From a bacterium (GTDB taxonomy: Bacteria; Acidobacteriota; Thermoanaerobaculia; Multivoradales; JAHEKO01): 64,000 nt of DNA. Under the pieces are notes generated by a model. It searched no databases. It saw nothing but the letters and a program-made list of their open reading frames with translations, and had not been told where the DNA came from. Location of the stretch: assembly GCA_024224155.1 (NCBI GenBank), contig JAAENP010000311.1, positions 1 to 64,000 of the forward strand, read 5' to 3'. A program made the position numbers and the translations under genes. This document shows positions 31,368-39,549 of the stretch, in pieces. Position 1 is the stretch's first letter, and each line of letters begins with the position of its first letter.

Positions 31368-32159
31368 ATGCAGCAGGAGGATTTGTCCGACCGAGTCGCC
31401 CTGGTCACCGGCGCGAGCAGCGGGTTGGGATTCGCCGCAGCGGCCGCCCTTGCGCGCAGGGGTGCGCGGATCGCGCTCTCGAGCCGGGGTGGCACGAAAC
31501 TGAAGCAGGCCGAGGAGATCCTGGCCGAGACTGCAACGGAGGTGGTCTCTTTTCCGGCTGACGTGAGAGAACCGGAAGCGCTCGAGGATCTGGTTTCGGA
31601 CACCGAGGAGATTCTTGGACCGGTCGATATCCTCGTGGCCAATGGCGGCGGCCCCAAGGTCAAGCCCGCGGCCGAGCTCGATGAAGCCGACTGGAATGAA
31701 GCCCTACCCCTGGTCTTCTTGTTCATTCCGCGCCTGTGCCGCTTGGTAGTGCCCGGCATGGTCCGGCGCGGTTGGGGTCGGATCATCGCCATCAACTCGG
31801 TCTCGACCAAGCAGCCGATTCCCGATCTCGCACTGTCCAACACCCTCAGACCGGCGGTCGTCGGCTACCTCAAGACGCTGTCCCGGGAGGTTGCCGCTTC
31901 CGGGGTGACGGTGAACTCCGTACTGCCCGGGTACACCAAGACCGCCCGCCAGCTCGAGATCGCCGAAGGCGTCGCCGCGCGGCGCGGAATCGACGTAGCC
32001 GAAGTCCTGGCCGAACGAGGTGCGGGCTTTCCTATTGGACGAATGGCCGAGCCCGAGGAGATCGGCGAGGTAGTGGGCTTCCTTGCGAGCCCGGCGGCCT
32101 CGTACGTGACCGGCCAGGCGATCACCGTCGACGGCGGCTACGCGGCCGGGCTTCTGTAG
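31368..32159 (+). CDS. Short-chain dehydrogenase/reductase-like protein lacking catalytic Tyr and Lys
   Basis: 263 residues from the ATG at 31368; TACACT is six bases ahead. The cofactor motif is VTGASSGLGFAAA. NGGGP replaces the usual NAG. The serine of the active site is present (IAINSVSTKQP), but the place of Y-x-x-x-K reads LSNTLRPAVVGY, so Tyr is replaced by Ser and Lys by Arg. This variant occurs in a recognisable SDR subgroup. The C-terminal VTGQAITVDGGY is normal. Cofactor binding is likely; ordinary SDR chemistry is doubtful. Confidence 0.85.
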   Translation: MQQEDLSDRVALVTGASSGLGFAAAAALARRGARIALSSRGGTKLKQAEEILAETATEVVSFPADVREPEALEDLVSDTEEILGPVDILVANGGGPKVKPAAELDEADWNEALPLVFLFIPRLCRLVVPGMVRRGWGRIIAINSVSTKQPIPDLALSNTLRPAVVGYLKTLSREVAASGVTVNSVLPGYTKTARQLEIAEGVAARRGIDVAEVLAERGAGFPIGRMAEPEEIGEVVGFLASPAASYVTGQAITVDGGYAAGLL

Positions 32160-32207
32160 CTCCGCCTCAGCTAGACTCGACCGCGCTATCGGTTTCGGGG
32201 AGGGATC

Positions 32208-33683
32208 TTGACACTCACGACAAGCACGCCCTGGTGGCGACTCGACTGGCGGAACGAACCGCCCCAAGAACTGGGGCTCACGCTCGTCGTTCCGGTCTAC
32301 AACGAACGCTATCTGGCCGCTATTCTGCTCGGCCGTCTTTTCGAGCTCGATCTGCCCCACATCTCCCGTCTCGAGATCATCGTCGTCGACGACGGCTCGA
32401 CCGACGGAACTCGAGAGATCCTGAAAGACATCGCGAGCGAAAACGGCGAGCGCATGCGCCTGATCCTCCAGGAGAAGAACCAGGGCAAGGGCGCCGCGAT
32501 CCGCACCGGAATCGAGGCCGCGAGCGGAGATCTGATCGTGATTCAGGATGCCGACCTGGAATACGACCCGCGCGACCTGGCGCGGCTCATCGAGCCCTTT
32601 ATCGAGGACGGCGCCGACGTCGTCTATGGCTCACGCTTCCTCGCCGGCGAACGGCGCCGGGTGCTTTACTTCCGCCATGAGCTCGGCAATCGCCTGATCA
32701 CATTCATGAGCAACTGGTTCACCGACCTGAACCTCTCGGATGTCGAGACCTGCTACAAGATGTTTCGGGCGCCGCTGCTCAAGTCGCTGCCGATGCGCTC
32801 GAACGATTTCGCGATCGAGATCGAGCTGACCGCCAAATCGGCGAAGCGACGTTGGTCGATGTACGAGGTGCCGATCAGCTACCACGGTCGAACCTATCGC
32901 GAAGGCAAGAAGATCGGCATCAAAGACGGCTTCCGCGCGCTTTGGGCGATTCTCAAGTTCTGGATCGTCGACGATCTCTACAAGGAGGACGCCTACGGCG
33001 GCAACATCCTGCACAACCTGGAGCGGGCGCAGCGCTTCAACGGCTGGATGGCCGGCGCGCTGGAGCCGTGGGTCGGTAGCAAGGTGCTCGAGATCGGCGC
33101 CGGTATCGGCAACATCACAACCTTCATGATCCCCCGCGATCGCTACGTGGCATCCGACATCAACGATCACTACCTCCACTACTTGAACAACTTCGCCGGC
33201 GGCAAGCCCTACCTGGACGTGGCGAAGGTCGACCTCGAAGATCCGCAGACCTTCGCCGAACTGGGTGAGCAATTCGACACGGCGATCTGCCTGAACGTCC
33301 TCGAGCACGTGCGGGATCCGTTGGCCGCCTTGCGCAACCTGCATTCGATTCTCGAGCCGGGCGGCCGCGCGGTGGTCTACGTGCCCGCCGGACAATGGCT
33401 GTATTCGTCACTCGACGAGTCACTCGACCATCGCTGCCGCTACGGCAGGATGATGCTAACCGAAGAACTCGAGTCCTGCGGCTTCGAGGTCGAGCATCTG
33501 CAGGGCTTCAACAAGGCGTCCGTGCCGGGCTGGCTCTGGAACGGCAAGGTCCTCAGGCGACGCGGTTTCAGCCGCAGTCAACTCAAGATCTTCGACTGGC
33601 TGGTGCCGATTCTGCGCCGTACCGATTGGCTACTGCCCTGGAAGGGCCTCGGACTGATCGCCGTCGCCAAGCGCGTCGACTAA
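32208..33683 (+). CDS. Fused GT2 glycosyltransferase and SAM-dependent methyltransferase
   Basis: 491 residues from a TTG at 32208, two bases after GGGAGGGATC. Residues about 20-245 are a GT-A fold of the polyprenol-phosphate sugar transferase type: LTLVVPVYNE, IIVVDDGSTDGTREIL, KNQGKGAAIRTGIEAASGD, and the DxD-like IQDADLEYDP. No C-terminal membrane helices follow. Residues about 275-440 are a class I methyltransferase with VLEIGAGIGNITTFM, YVASDIND and AICLNVLEHVRDPLAALRNL. Sugar attachment and methylation on one chain suggest a modified-glycan pathway, perhaps with the GT39-like protein that converges on it. TAGACT at 32172-32177 may be the -10. Confidence 0.85.
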   Translation: MTLTTSTPWWRLDWRNEPPQELGLTLVVPVYNERYLAAILLGRLFELDLPHISRLEIIVVDDGSTDGTREILKDIASENGERMRLILQEKNQGKGAAIRTGIEAASGDLIVIQDADLEYDPRDLARLIEPFIEDGADVVYGSRFLAGERRRVLYFRHELGNRLITFMSNWFTDLNLSDVETCYKMFRAPLLKSLPMRSNDFAIEIELTAKSAKRRWSMYEVPISYHGRTYREGKKIGIKDGFRALWAILKFWIVDDLYKEDAYGGNILHNLERAQRFNGWMAGALEPWVGSKVLEIGAGIGNITTFMIPRDRYVASDINDHYLHYLNNFAGGKPYLDVAKVDLEDPQTFAELGEQFDTAICLNVLEHVRDPLAALRNLHSILEPGGRAVVYVPAGQWLYSSLDESLDHRCRYGRMMLTEELESCGFEVEHLQGFNKASVPGWLWNGKVLRRRGFSRSQLKIFDWLVPILRRTDWLLPWKGLGLIAVAKRVD

Positions 33684-35711
33684 GTCGCCGCTTTGGCGGT
33701 CATCCGGCTCGAGCCGGAGCTCGAGCAGCTTGACACCCAGCATCCGCGGTACCTTCTCCTGTCCCGGCCAGGCCTTCTTGCTCCAGATCCAGACCAATCG
33801 CCGCTCGCCCGGCTCGAGATCCGCGAGGCGAAGTCCGCGTATTCTCTGGCGCCCGAAGGTCAGCCGCAACACTTCGCCTCGGTCCTGAAGACGAACCGGG
33901 ACCGGTCGGTACTCCCGACCCGCCATTACGGCGAGTCGGAGCCCGACGCCGAGCGGCCGAAGTCCGGGATTCTCGAGCGCCAAGACTGCCGGCTGGGTCG
34001 CGCGCGTCCAGTGTCCGTGGCTGGTGCCGAGCAGGACCGCCCGACCGTCGGGATCGATCTTCGACCCCCAGCCCTCCCGAAGCATCAACTCGAGCAGCGC
34101 TCGCTCCGTGCCGGCGTCGCCTCGACTGGCCTTGCGGTTCAGAACCCCAATCAAAGACGCCTGGTCGATGCACGGACGTTTCGCGCGCCGGAAGATACGA
34201 ATCTCGGGTGACAAGAACATGAGGTTCGAGCTCGTCGCTCCCCATCCGGGTGGCTTCACGCGCGGCAGGAAGCGCTGCTCGAGCTCATAGTTGACGCGCC
34301 CGATCTCGAAGCTACGCAGGATCTCCCGTTCGCGCGCCGTGCGTATGTCGCTGACGTTGAACACCACCCGCTCCGGCCGTTCTCGATCGACGAACTCGCA
34401 GCCCTCGGGTCTGAGCTTCCCCCACACCGCGTTCTCGAGGTCCCACGGCAGAACCGTGACCCGTCCGACCCCGACCGCGGACTCCCCGGCCGAGCCGGCG
34501 GCGCCGGCGGCAAGGAATCGCTCCGCATCCAAGCGGGTATCGGTCAGCATGGCGGCGCCCACGCCGATGCAACGCACCAGGGCCCAGGCGAAGACCATGA
34601 CCGCCGCCGCCCTGGTGCCCCGCGGCCAGCGCCGTGCGAGAGCCACCCAACCTCGGCCGGCGAGTATGGCGAAGACCGGCAGCAACGGCAGGAAGAAGCG
34701 AACGTAGTGGAAGCCGATGACCCAGATGAAGCTCAAGAAATAGCCCAGCGGCACCAGAGCCAGAACCATTGCCGTGCTCTGCCGATTCCGAATCGCTACT
34801 ACGACTCCGAGAATCGCAACCAGAAACAGCGGCCAACCGGTGACAAAGGCGCTGCGGCGAAGCGCCGACCAGGACATCGACGCGACGCCGGCGAGGCTTC
34901 TATCGAACTCCCGGTACTGCATGGTGTTGTGGCCGACGATCTTCTTGACGTGGTCGACGAAGTCATCGACACCCCCCGAGACGGCATAGATCGCGCCGAA
35001 GAGACCCAGCGCCATCAGTGCCGAACCCCAGACCCGGCGGTCCAACGCCGTGGCCCGGACGCGAGCCCAGACGCCCGGGAGCTCGGAGTGGTCACGGGCA
35101 ATTCGCACCAGACTCGCGGCCATCAGTACCGGATAGAGTCCATACGCCTGGTCTTTGGTGGTGACCGCCGCGATCGTCGCGGCCGAGCACCACAGGAAAT
35201 CCCGCAGCGCACCGCCCTGCCAGGCTCGGACGAAGAACAGTAGGGACAGCGCGAACCAGAACAGGTATGCCGCTTCGAGGTTGGCGGTCTTGGCGTAGTA
35301 GACGAAGGTCGGCGAGACCACAACTACGGCGGCCGCCGGCAGGGCCGCCCGTGCGTAGCCGGCCTGGCGAGCCGTTCGAAAGACCAACACCACGACACCC
35401 GCGGCGGCGAGGATGCTCACCAGACGCTGTAGAACGCCGAGCCAGTTCCTCTCCGTCTGCCACGGCACCGAGTCGCTGGCCTCGAATCCGGCCTTGGCGG
35501 GCTTCAGTACCACCGACAACAGCAGCCGGTGGAGCGGTGGGTACTTCTCGGACCAAGCCGCGGGCTCGAGCACCTGCTCGGGCCGGATCTCGTCGGGAGC
35601 CCAGGACCAGACGGGGCTCAGACCCCAGCCGATTCCGACCAGGTTCAGACACAGACTGACCAACAGCAGCGCCGCAAGCGCCAGGCGCTCGCGCTTCGAC
35701 GCTTCCGTCAC
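33630..35711 (-). CDS. GT39-like multi-spanning glycosyltransferase
   Basis: 693 residues. About 11 hydrophobic segments lie in the first 410 residues. The early periplasmic loop has WAPDEIRPEQVLEPAAWSEK (the Asp-Glu pair typical of the GT39/PMT metal-free active site) and YPPLHRLLLS. The C-terminal 250 residues are soluble, probably periplasmic. Such proteins move a sugar from a polyprenyl carrier onto a lipid or protein. The start overlaps the stop of the ArsR gene (ATGA, 35708-35711). The 3' end overlaps the convergent GT2-methyltransferase gene by 54 bases, so the last 18 residues are read from antisense of that gene. Confidence 0.75.
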   Translation of the reverse strand: MTEASKRERLALAALLLVSLCLNLVGIGWGLSPVWSWAPDEIRPEQVLEPAAWSEKYPPLHRLLLSVVLKPAKAGFEASDSVPWQTERNWLGVLQRLVSILAAAGVVVLVFRTARQAGYARAALPAAAVVVVSPTFVYYAKTANLEAAYLFWFALSLLFFVRAWQGGALRDFLWCSAATIAAVTTKDQAYGLYPVLMAASLVRIARDHSELPGVWARVRATALDRRVWGSALMALGLFGAIYAVSGGVDDFVDHVKKIVGHNTMQYREFDRSLAGVASMSWSALRRSAFVTGWPLFLVAILGVVVAIRNRQSTAMVLALVPLGYFLSFIWVIGFHYVRFFLPLLPVFAILAGRGWVALARRWPRGTRAAAVMVFAWALVRCIGVGAAMLTDTRLDAERFLAAGAAGSAGESAVGVGRVTVLPWDLENAVWGKLRPEGCEFVDRERPERVVFNVSDIRTAREREILRSFEIGRVNYELEQRFLPRVKPPGWGATSSNLMFLSPEIRIFRRAKRPCIDQASLIGVLNRKASRGDAGTERALLELMLREGWGSKIDPDGRAVLLGTSHGHWTRATQPAVLALENPGLRPLGVGLRLAVMAGREYRPVPVRLQDRGEVLRLTFGRQRIRGLRLADLEPGERRLVWIWSKKAWPGQEKVPRMLGVKLLELRLEPDDRQSGDLVDALGDGDQSEALPGQ

Positions 35712-36184
35712 CAGGACTTCCAGTCGTCGGAGTCCCCACCCGGCTCGACCTCCGGAGGCGGCGAGGCTTCTGCCTCGGACCGCGGCTTCGAAGACTTCGC
35801 TGCTCGCTTGCGGCTGGCCGAGCGAGGGCTCTCAGCCCCGCCCGCATTGCTGGTCTCTGCGCCTATCCCGGGACCGGCACCGGTCCCGACGCCGGTTCCG
35901 GCACCGGCCTTGACGCTGACGCCCGTCATCCAGGCGAGGGTGGTGGCGACCGTCCCGAGCTCGAGACGGTAGTAGCGTTCGCGTCCCGAGCGCTCTTCGC
36001 TTACCAGCCTGCCCTCGCGGAGGATTCGGAGATGCTTCGAGACCGCGGGCCGACTGATCGACGGGAAGTTCCCGGCGATCATGCGCACCGGCAAGGGGCC
36101 TGCCGCAAGCAGGCTCACGATCTCCCTGCGCGTGGGATCGGAAAGAGCGCGAAACGGGTCGGTGATATCGACAGGTGCCGGCAA
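35708..36184 (-). CDS. ArsR-family regulator with low-complexity tail
   Basis: 158 residues from the TTG at 36182-36184. The winged helix shows ITDPFRALSDPTRREIVSLL, MIAGNFPSISRPAVSKHLRI and RLVSEERSGRERYYRLEL, a GntR/ArsR-type DNA-binding core without metal-site cysteines. After residue 80 the chain becomes a Gly/Ala run (KAGAGTGVGTGAGPGIG) and then a Lys/Arg/Ser/Pro-rich tail. The start is uncertain: no ATG or GTG is available, and TATACT (36192-36197) is only seven bases upstream of the TTG, hinting at a leaderless message. A perfect palindrome at 36210-36225 probably binds this protein. Its stop is coupled to the glycosyltransferase gene. Confidence 0.75.
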   Translation of the reverse strand: MPAPVDITDPFRALSDPTRREIVSLLAAGPLPVRMIAGNFPSISRPAVSKHLRILREGRLVSEERSGRERYYRLELGTVATTLAWMTGVSVKAGAGTGVGTGAGPGIGAETSNAGGAESPRSASRKRAAKSSKPRSEAEASPPPEVEPGGDSDDWKSW

Positions 36185-36191
36185 CCCCAGG

Positions 36192-36225
36192 AGTATAGGG
36201 CTCAAAACCGTAACTTTCCAGTTAC
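36192..36225 (-). promoter_or_regulatory. Candidate promoter and operator of the arsR-like gene
   Basis: GTAACT-TTCC-AGTTAC (36210-36225) is a perfect 6-4-6 inverted repeat. Minus-strand TATACT (36192-36197) could be the -10, with the palindrome covering the -35 area. The palindrome directly abuts the stop codon of the GNAT gene, so a role as a small terminator cannot be excluded. Confidence 0.5.
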
Positions 36226-36984
36226 TTAATCGACCCGGTTTTCCTCGCGCTCGTTCTCGAACAAGCAGAGCCTGCCGCTGGGTTCGAACCCCAGCTTCAG
36301 CGCCAGGCGCCGTGAGGCCACATTCTCCGAATGAGCACCCCAGACCGCGCGCTTGCCGCGATCTCTCATCTCGGCGGCCAACCACGCCACGCACTCCGCG
36401 GCCAGGCCCCGACGCCGGTATTCGGCGGCCGTGTTGATCGAGACATCCCAGAGCCGCTCACTCTCGCAGGCGACATGACAGAAAGACACCGGCCGAGCGT
36501 CGACCCAGGCCGCGACCACTTCGGAGCGGACCAATGCCTCCGAGAGCTCGGAAGCGAGGGCTTCTGACAGGCCTTCGAGAAGCGATGATTCGGCCCGCGA
36601 CATCCGGCGGACCCCCTCCGACGGCCGCATCGGTGGCGACACCCCCCCTTGCGGCTCGCGGAAGATATCGGCTTCGTCGGAGGTCCAATCTCTCAGCGCC
36701 GAGCGCACCTCGGGTGTGAAGCCCTCGGGTACCACCACGGCCCAAAGCGCGCTCGGGTCGGACCCGGCATCCGGGATGTCCGCGAGCGCCTCGCGGACCA
36801 GCGACTCTGAAGCCTCGCCGACGACAGCGCCCAGCCGCAGATCGTCGGAGCGAATGACGAAGCCCCGCGGGTCTCCGAACAGGCGGCTGCCGGGGTCGAG
36901 CAGTGCGGCCCGAGCCTCGATCCACACGGGCTGGTCGGGAACGAGTCTCAGAAGCTGGTGACGAAGGCCCTCGGCTACCGGCAC
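36226..36984 (-). CDS. GNAT-family acetyltransferase
   Basis: 252 residues from the GTG at 36982-36984, with TAAGTT seven bases ahead; more upstream codons are antisense to the divergent gene. The C-terminal GNAT fold (about 140-245) has VVAAWVDARPVSFCHVACES, a WDVSINTAAEYRRRGLAAEC acetyl-CoA loop (Arg-Arg-Gly-Leu-Ala) and ASRRLALKLGFEPSGRLCLF. The N-terminal 130 residues are extra and weakly similar to a second degenerate GNAT domain. The substrate is unknown. Confidence 0.8.
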   Translation of the reverse strand: MPVAEGLRHQLLRLVPDQPVWIEARAALLDPGSRLFGDPRGFVIRSDDLRLGAVVGEASESLVREALADIPDAGSDPSALWAVVVPEGFTPEVRSALRDWTSDEADIFREPQGGVSPPMRPSEGVRRMSRAESSLLEGLSEALASELSEALVRSEVVAAWVDARPVSFCHVACESERLWDVSINTAAEYRRRGLAAECVAWLAAEMRDRGKRAVWGAHSENVASRRLALKLGFEPSGRLCLFENEREENRVD

Positions 36985-37024
36985 GCGGCCTAACTTACCA
37001 GCACCGATTCGATAGCATCGAGCG

Positions 37025-37990
37025 ATGAAGCGCGCCGTGCAGCTCCTGTGCCTGACGCTTCCGTTCGTGGTCGGGTGCCGCCCCTCGACGCACGGCCTTG
37101 CGAGAGCCGCCGAGCCTGAAGCGCCGTTCCTGCGCGTGATCGGCTCGGTGCAGGACGGCGGAGTTCCCCACGCGGCCTGTAGTGGCCCCACCTGCAGACG
37201 AGCGCGGGAAACAGGCTCCCATCGCCTCGTGGCCTCGCTGGCACTGGTGCTGCCCAGCTCGGAGAAGGTCTACTTCTTCGAAGCGACTCCCGACGTGCGC
37301 GAGCAGCTCGAGGCGGTCGCCGACGTCCGCGGGCCGCTCCCGAACGGGGTCGACCGCGCTCCGGTCGACGGCTTGTTCTTGAGCCACGCTCACATCGGGC
37401 ACTATCTCGGCCTGGCCTTCTTCGGCTACGAGGCGGTGCATACTCGGCGCTTGCCCGTGTACTCCACCCCACGCATGGCCGCCTTCCTGCGCAGCAACGG
37501 TCCCTGGAGCCAGCTCGTCGACAAGCAGAACATCAGCATTCAGGAAGTCCCATCCGGCGGCAGGGTCGAGCTCGAGGACGGTGTCTCGGTCACTCTCGTG
37601 CCCTCGCCACACCGTGAGGAGTACACCGATACCGTCGGGTTTCTGATTCGAGGCCCCGAGCGCGCGCTCCTGTTCGTGCCCGACACCGATGCCTGGGAGC
37701 ATTGGTCGCCGTCGATCGAGCACTGGCTCGGCCAGGTCGATGTCGCGCTGCTCGACGGCACCTTCTACTCGGGAGCCGAGCTCCCCAATCGCTCGCTCGC
37801 CGAGATCGGTCACCCGCTGGTGGCTAGCTCGATGGACCGCTTCGAGAGCCTCGGGGAGCCGGCGCCCGAGATCGCCTTCATCCACATGAACCACTCGAAC
37901 CCGATTCTCCTCGACGACACTCCGGAGCGTGCGACGCTGGTGAAGCGGGGATTCAAGATCGCGGCCGAAGGCATGGAGTTCGACCTCTAG
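37025..37990 (+). CDS. PqqB-like metallo-beta-lactamase-fold lipoprotein
   Basis: 321 residues. The N-terminus is a lipoprotein signal, KRAVQLLCLTLPFVVGC, with lipobox VVGC. The core LRVIGSVQDGGVPHAACSGP and the SHAHIGHYLGLAFFG segment are the PqqB layout, in which the usual HxHxDH is altered to HAHIGH; later ligands sit in PSPHREEYTDTVGF, PDTDAWEHW and AFIHMNHSNP. True PqqB is a cytoplasmic enzyme of pyrroloquinoline quinone synthesis. A lipid-anchored version with no pqqACDE genes nearby probably has another substrate. TAGCAT (37013-37018) is six bases before the ATG. Confidence 0.8.
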   Translation: MKRAVQLLCLTLPFVVGCRPSTHGLARAAEPEAPFLRVIGSVQDGGVPHAACSGPTCRRARETGSHRLVASLALVLPSSEKVYFFEATPDVREQLEAVADVRGPLPNGVDRAPVDGLFLSHAHIGHYLGLAFFGYEAVHTRRLPVYSTPRMAAFLRSNGPWSQLVDKQNISIQEVPSGGRVELEDGVSVTLVPSPHREEYTDTVGFLIRGPERALLFVPDTDAWEHWSPSIEHWLGQVDVALLDGTFYSGAELPNRSLAEIGHPLVASSMDRFESLGEPAPEIAFIHMNHSNPILLDDTPERATLVKRGFKIAAEGMEFDL

Positions 37991-38022
37991 CCAACGAAAC
38001 GAAAGCTGCCGGAGACAACCGA

Positions 38023-38745
38023 ATGGACACACTCGATCAACACCTCTACTTTCGCCAACTGCTGGCCGGTCGCCAGGTCGCGACCAACCACGTCGTGGCC
38101 GGGCAGATGGCGAACTTCATGTATCTACTGGGCGATGTCGAGAGCCGGCGGGCCTTCATCGTCGATCCCGCCTGGGACGTCCAGAGCCTGATCGATACGG
38201 CCCAGGCCGACGGCTATGAGATCGCCGGCGCACTGGTGACTCACTACCACCCGGATCACGTCGGCGGCGATCTCTTTGGGCTCTCGGTCGAAGGCCTCGG
38301 CAAGTTGCTCGAGCACAAGGCGGTGCCGGTGTACGTCAACAAGAACGAGGCCGACGGCCTCAAAGTGGTAACCGGCCTCTCCGAGGGCGATCTGCGCAGG
38401 GTCGAAAGCGACGAGACCCTCGAGCTCGGTCGAATCCCGATTCGCTGCCTGCACACTCCCGGACACACTCCCGGAAGCCAGTGCTTTCTGATCGGCGACC
38501 GGCTGGTTGCGGGCGATACCCTGTTCGTCCAGGGCTGCGGCCGCGTCGACCTCCCCGGCGGCGACCCCGAGCAGATGTACGAGAGCCTGACCCAGAAACT
38601 GGCCAAGCTGCCGCCGGAGACCGTGCTCTTTCCCGGCCATCACTATGGGCCGACCGAGACCTCGACCATCGCCGACGAGCTCGAGAACAACGCCTATCTG
38701 AAGATCGATAGTCTCGACGACTGGCGCCGGATGTTCGGCGCCTAG
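38023..38745 (+). CDS. Hydroxyacylglutathione-hydrolase-like metallo-hydrolase
   Basis: 240 residues, no signal peptide. The beta-lactamase fold has the full metal motif THYHPDHVGGD, then LHTPGHTPGSQCFLIGD, VAGDTLFVQGCGRVDLPGGD and FPGHHYGPT. The CGRVDLPGGD loop is common in glyoxalase II-like and persulfide dioxygenase-like relatives. The substrate cannot be fixed. GGAGA lies nine bases before the ATG. It follows the PqqB-like gene by 32 bases on the same strand. Confidence 0.88.
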   Translation: MDTLDQHLYFRQLLAGRQVATNHVVAGQMANFMYLLGDVESRRAFIVDPAWDVQSLIDTAQADGYEIAGALVTHYHPDHVGGDLFGLSVEGLGKLLEHKAVPVYVNKNEADGLKVVTGLSEGDLRRVESDETLELGRIPIRCLHTPGHTPGSQCFLIGDRLVAGDTLFVQGCGRVDLPGGDPEQMYESLTQKLAKLPPETVLFPGHHYGPTETSTIADELENNAYLKIDSLDDWRRMFGA

Positions 38746-38815
38746 CAGTCCGTGGCAAGGGCCGGATCGGCCAAGGCAGTTGCGGTGTCCGAAGGAATCG
38801 CCTACGATTGAAACA

Positions 38816-38834
38816 TACGTTTGATTCAAACGTA
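38816..38834. promoter_or_regulatory. Palindromic operator of the TetR-RND efflux operon
   Basis: TACGTTTGATTCAAACGTA is a perfect 9-1-9 palindrome, 22 bases before the TetR start codon. TTGAAA just upstream (38808-38813) and the palindrome itself overlap the likely promoter. It is the probable binding site of the adjacent TetR protein. Confidence 0.75.
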
Positions 38835-38856
38835 CGATTGACTCAGGAGTAGCATC

Positions 38857-39549
38857 ATGGCCGAACCTCTAGACGAGAGTTCTCCCCCACCAGAGCCGAC
38901 CGGCACCGCCGACACCAAGACCAGCCTGCTCGACGCCGCCGAGCATCTTTTCGCTCACGAGGGTGTTGACCGCGCGTCACTTCGAGCCATCACGCAGGCC
39001 GCTGGGGCCAATCTCGCCGCGGTTCACTACCACTTCGGGTCCAAGGAGGCTCTCGTGCGCGAAGTGCTGGCGCGTCGGCTGAGCCCGCTCAACGAGCGCC
39101 GGATCGAGCTTCTCGATCGGGTCGAGGCCGAGAGCAGCGAGCCCAAGGTAGAAGACATCGTTCGCGCCTTCGTGCAGCCGACGCTCGAGATGGTGCAGCG
39201 CGAACGGGGCGGGCACGCCTTCGCACGCTTCGTCTGCCGGACCTTCTCCGAGCCCGACGAGACGTTTCACGACATCGTTCTCGATCAGTTTCGCGGCATC
39301 GTGACTCGCTTCAGCTCCGCCCTCGCGCGCGCACTGCCCGAGTTGCCTCGCGACGAGCTGTTCTGGCGATTCCACTTCATGGTCGGCTCGATGGTGCACG
39401 CCGCCGGCCTCGGCTCTTTGGCCCACCGCCTGTCGGGCGGGCTCTGCAACCCGGCCGATCTGGACGGACTGACCACAAAGCTGGTCCGCTTCCTGAGCGG
39501 CGGTCTCCAGGCCGAGGCGGCCGCACTTGGTGGAGGAAACGAAACATGA
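38857..39549 (+). CDS. TetR/AcrR-family regulator of the efflux operon
   Basis: 230 residues. The helix-turn-helix is KTSLLDAAEHLFAHEGVDRA, SLRAITQAAGANLAAVHYHF, GSKEALVREVL. The C-terminal ligand domain has RERGGHAFARFVCRTFSEPD and a helix rich in Phe/Met, similar to CecR-type (DUF1956) regulators. CAGGAG is seven bases before the ATG. The stop overlaps the outer-membrane channel gene (ATGA), so the regulator is made with the pump it probably represses. Confidence 0.92.
   Translation: MAEPLDESSPPPEPTGTADTKTSLLDAAEHLFAHEGVDRASLRAITQAAGANLAAVHYHFGSKEALVREVLARRLSPLNERRIELLDRVEAESSEPKVEDIVRAFVQPTLEMVQRERGGHAFARFVCRTFSEPDETFHDIVLDQFRGIVTRFSSALARALPELPRDELFWRFHFMVGSMVHAAGLGSLAHRLSGGLCNPADLDGLTTKLVRFLSGGLQAEAAALGGGNET

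Noticed and set aside
36279-36295. A perfect tRNA T-arm-like sequence (CTGGGTTCGAACCCCAG)
   Set aside because: It lies inside the GNAT coding sequence, where it encodes the usual KLGFEPSG segment on the minus strand, and no acceptor or anticodon arm surrounds it.
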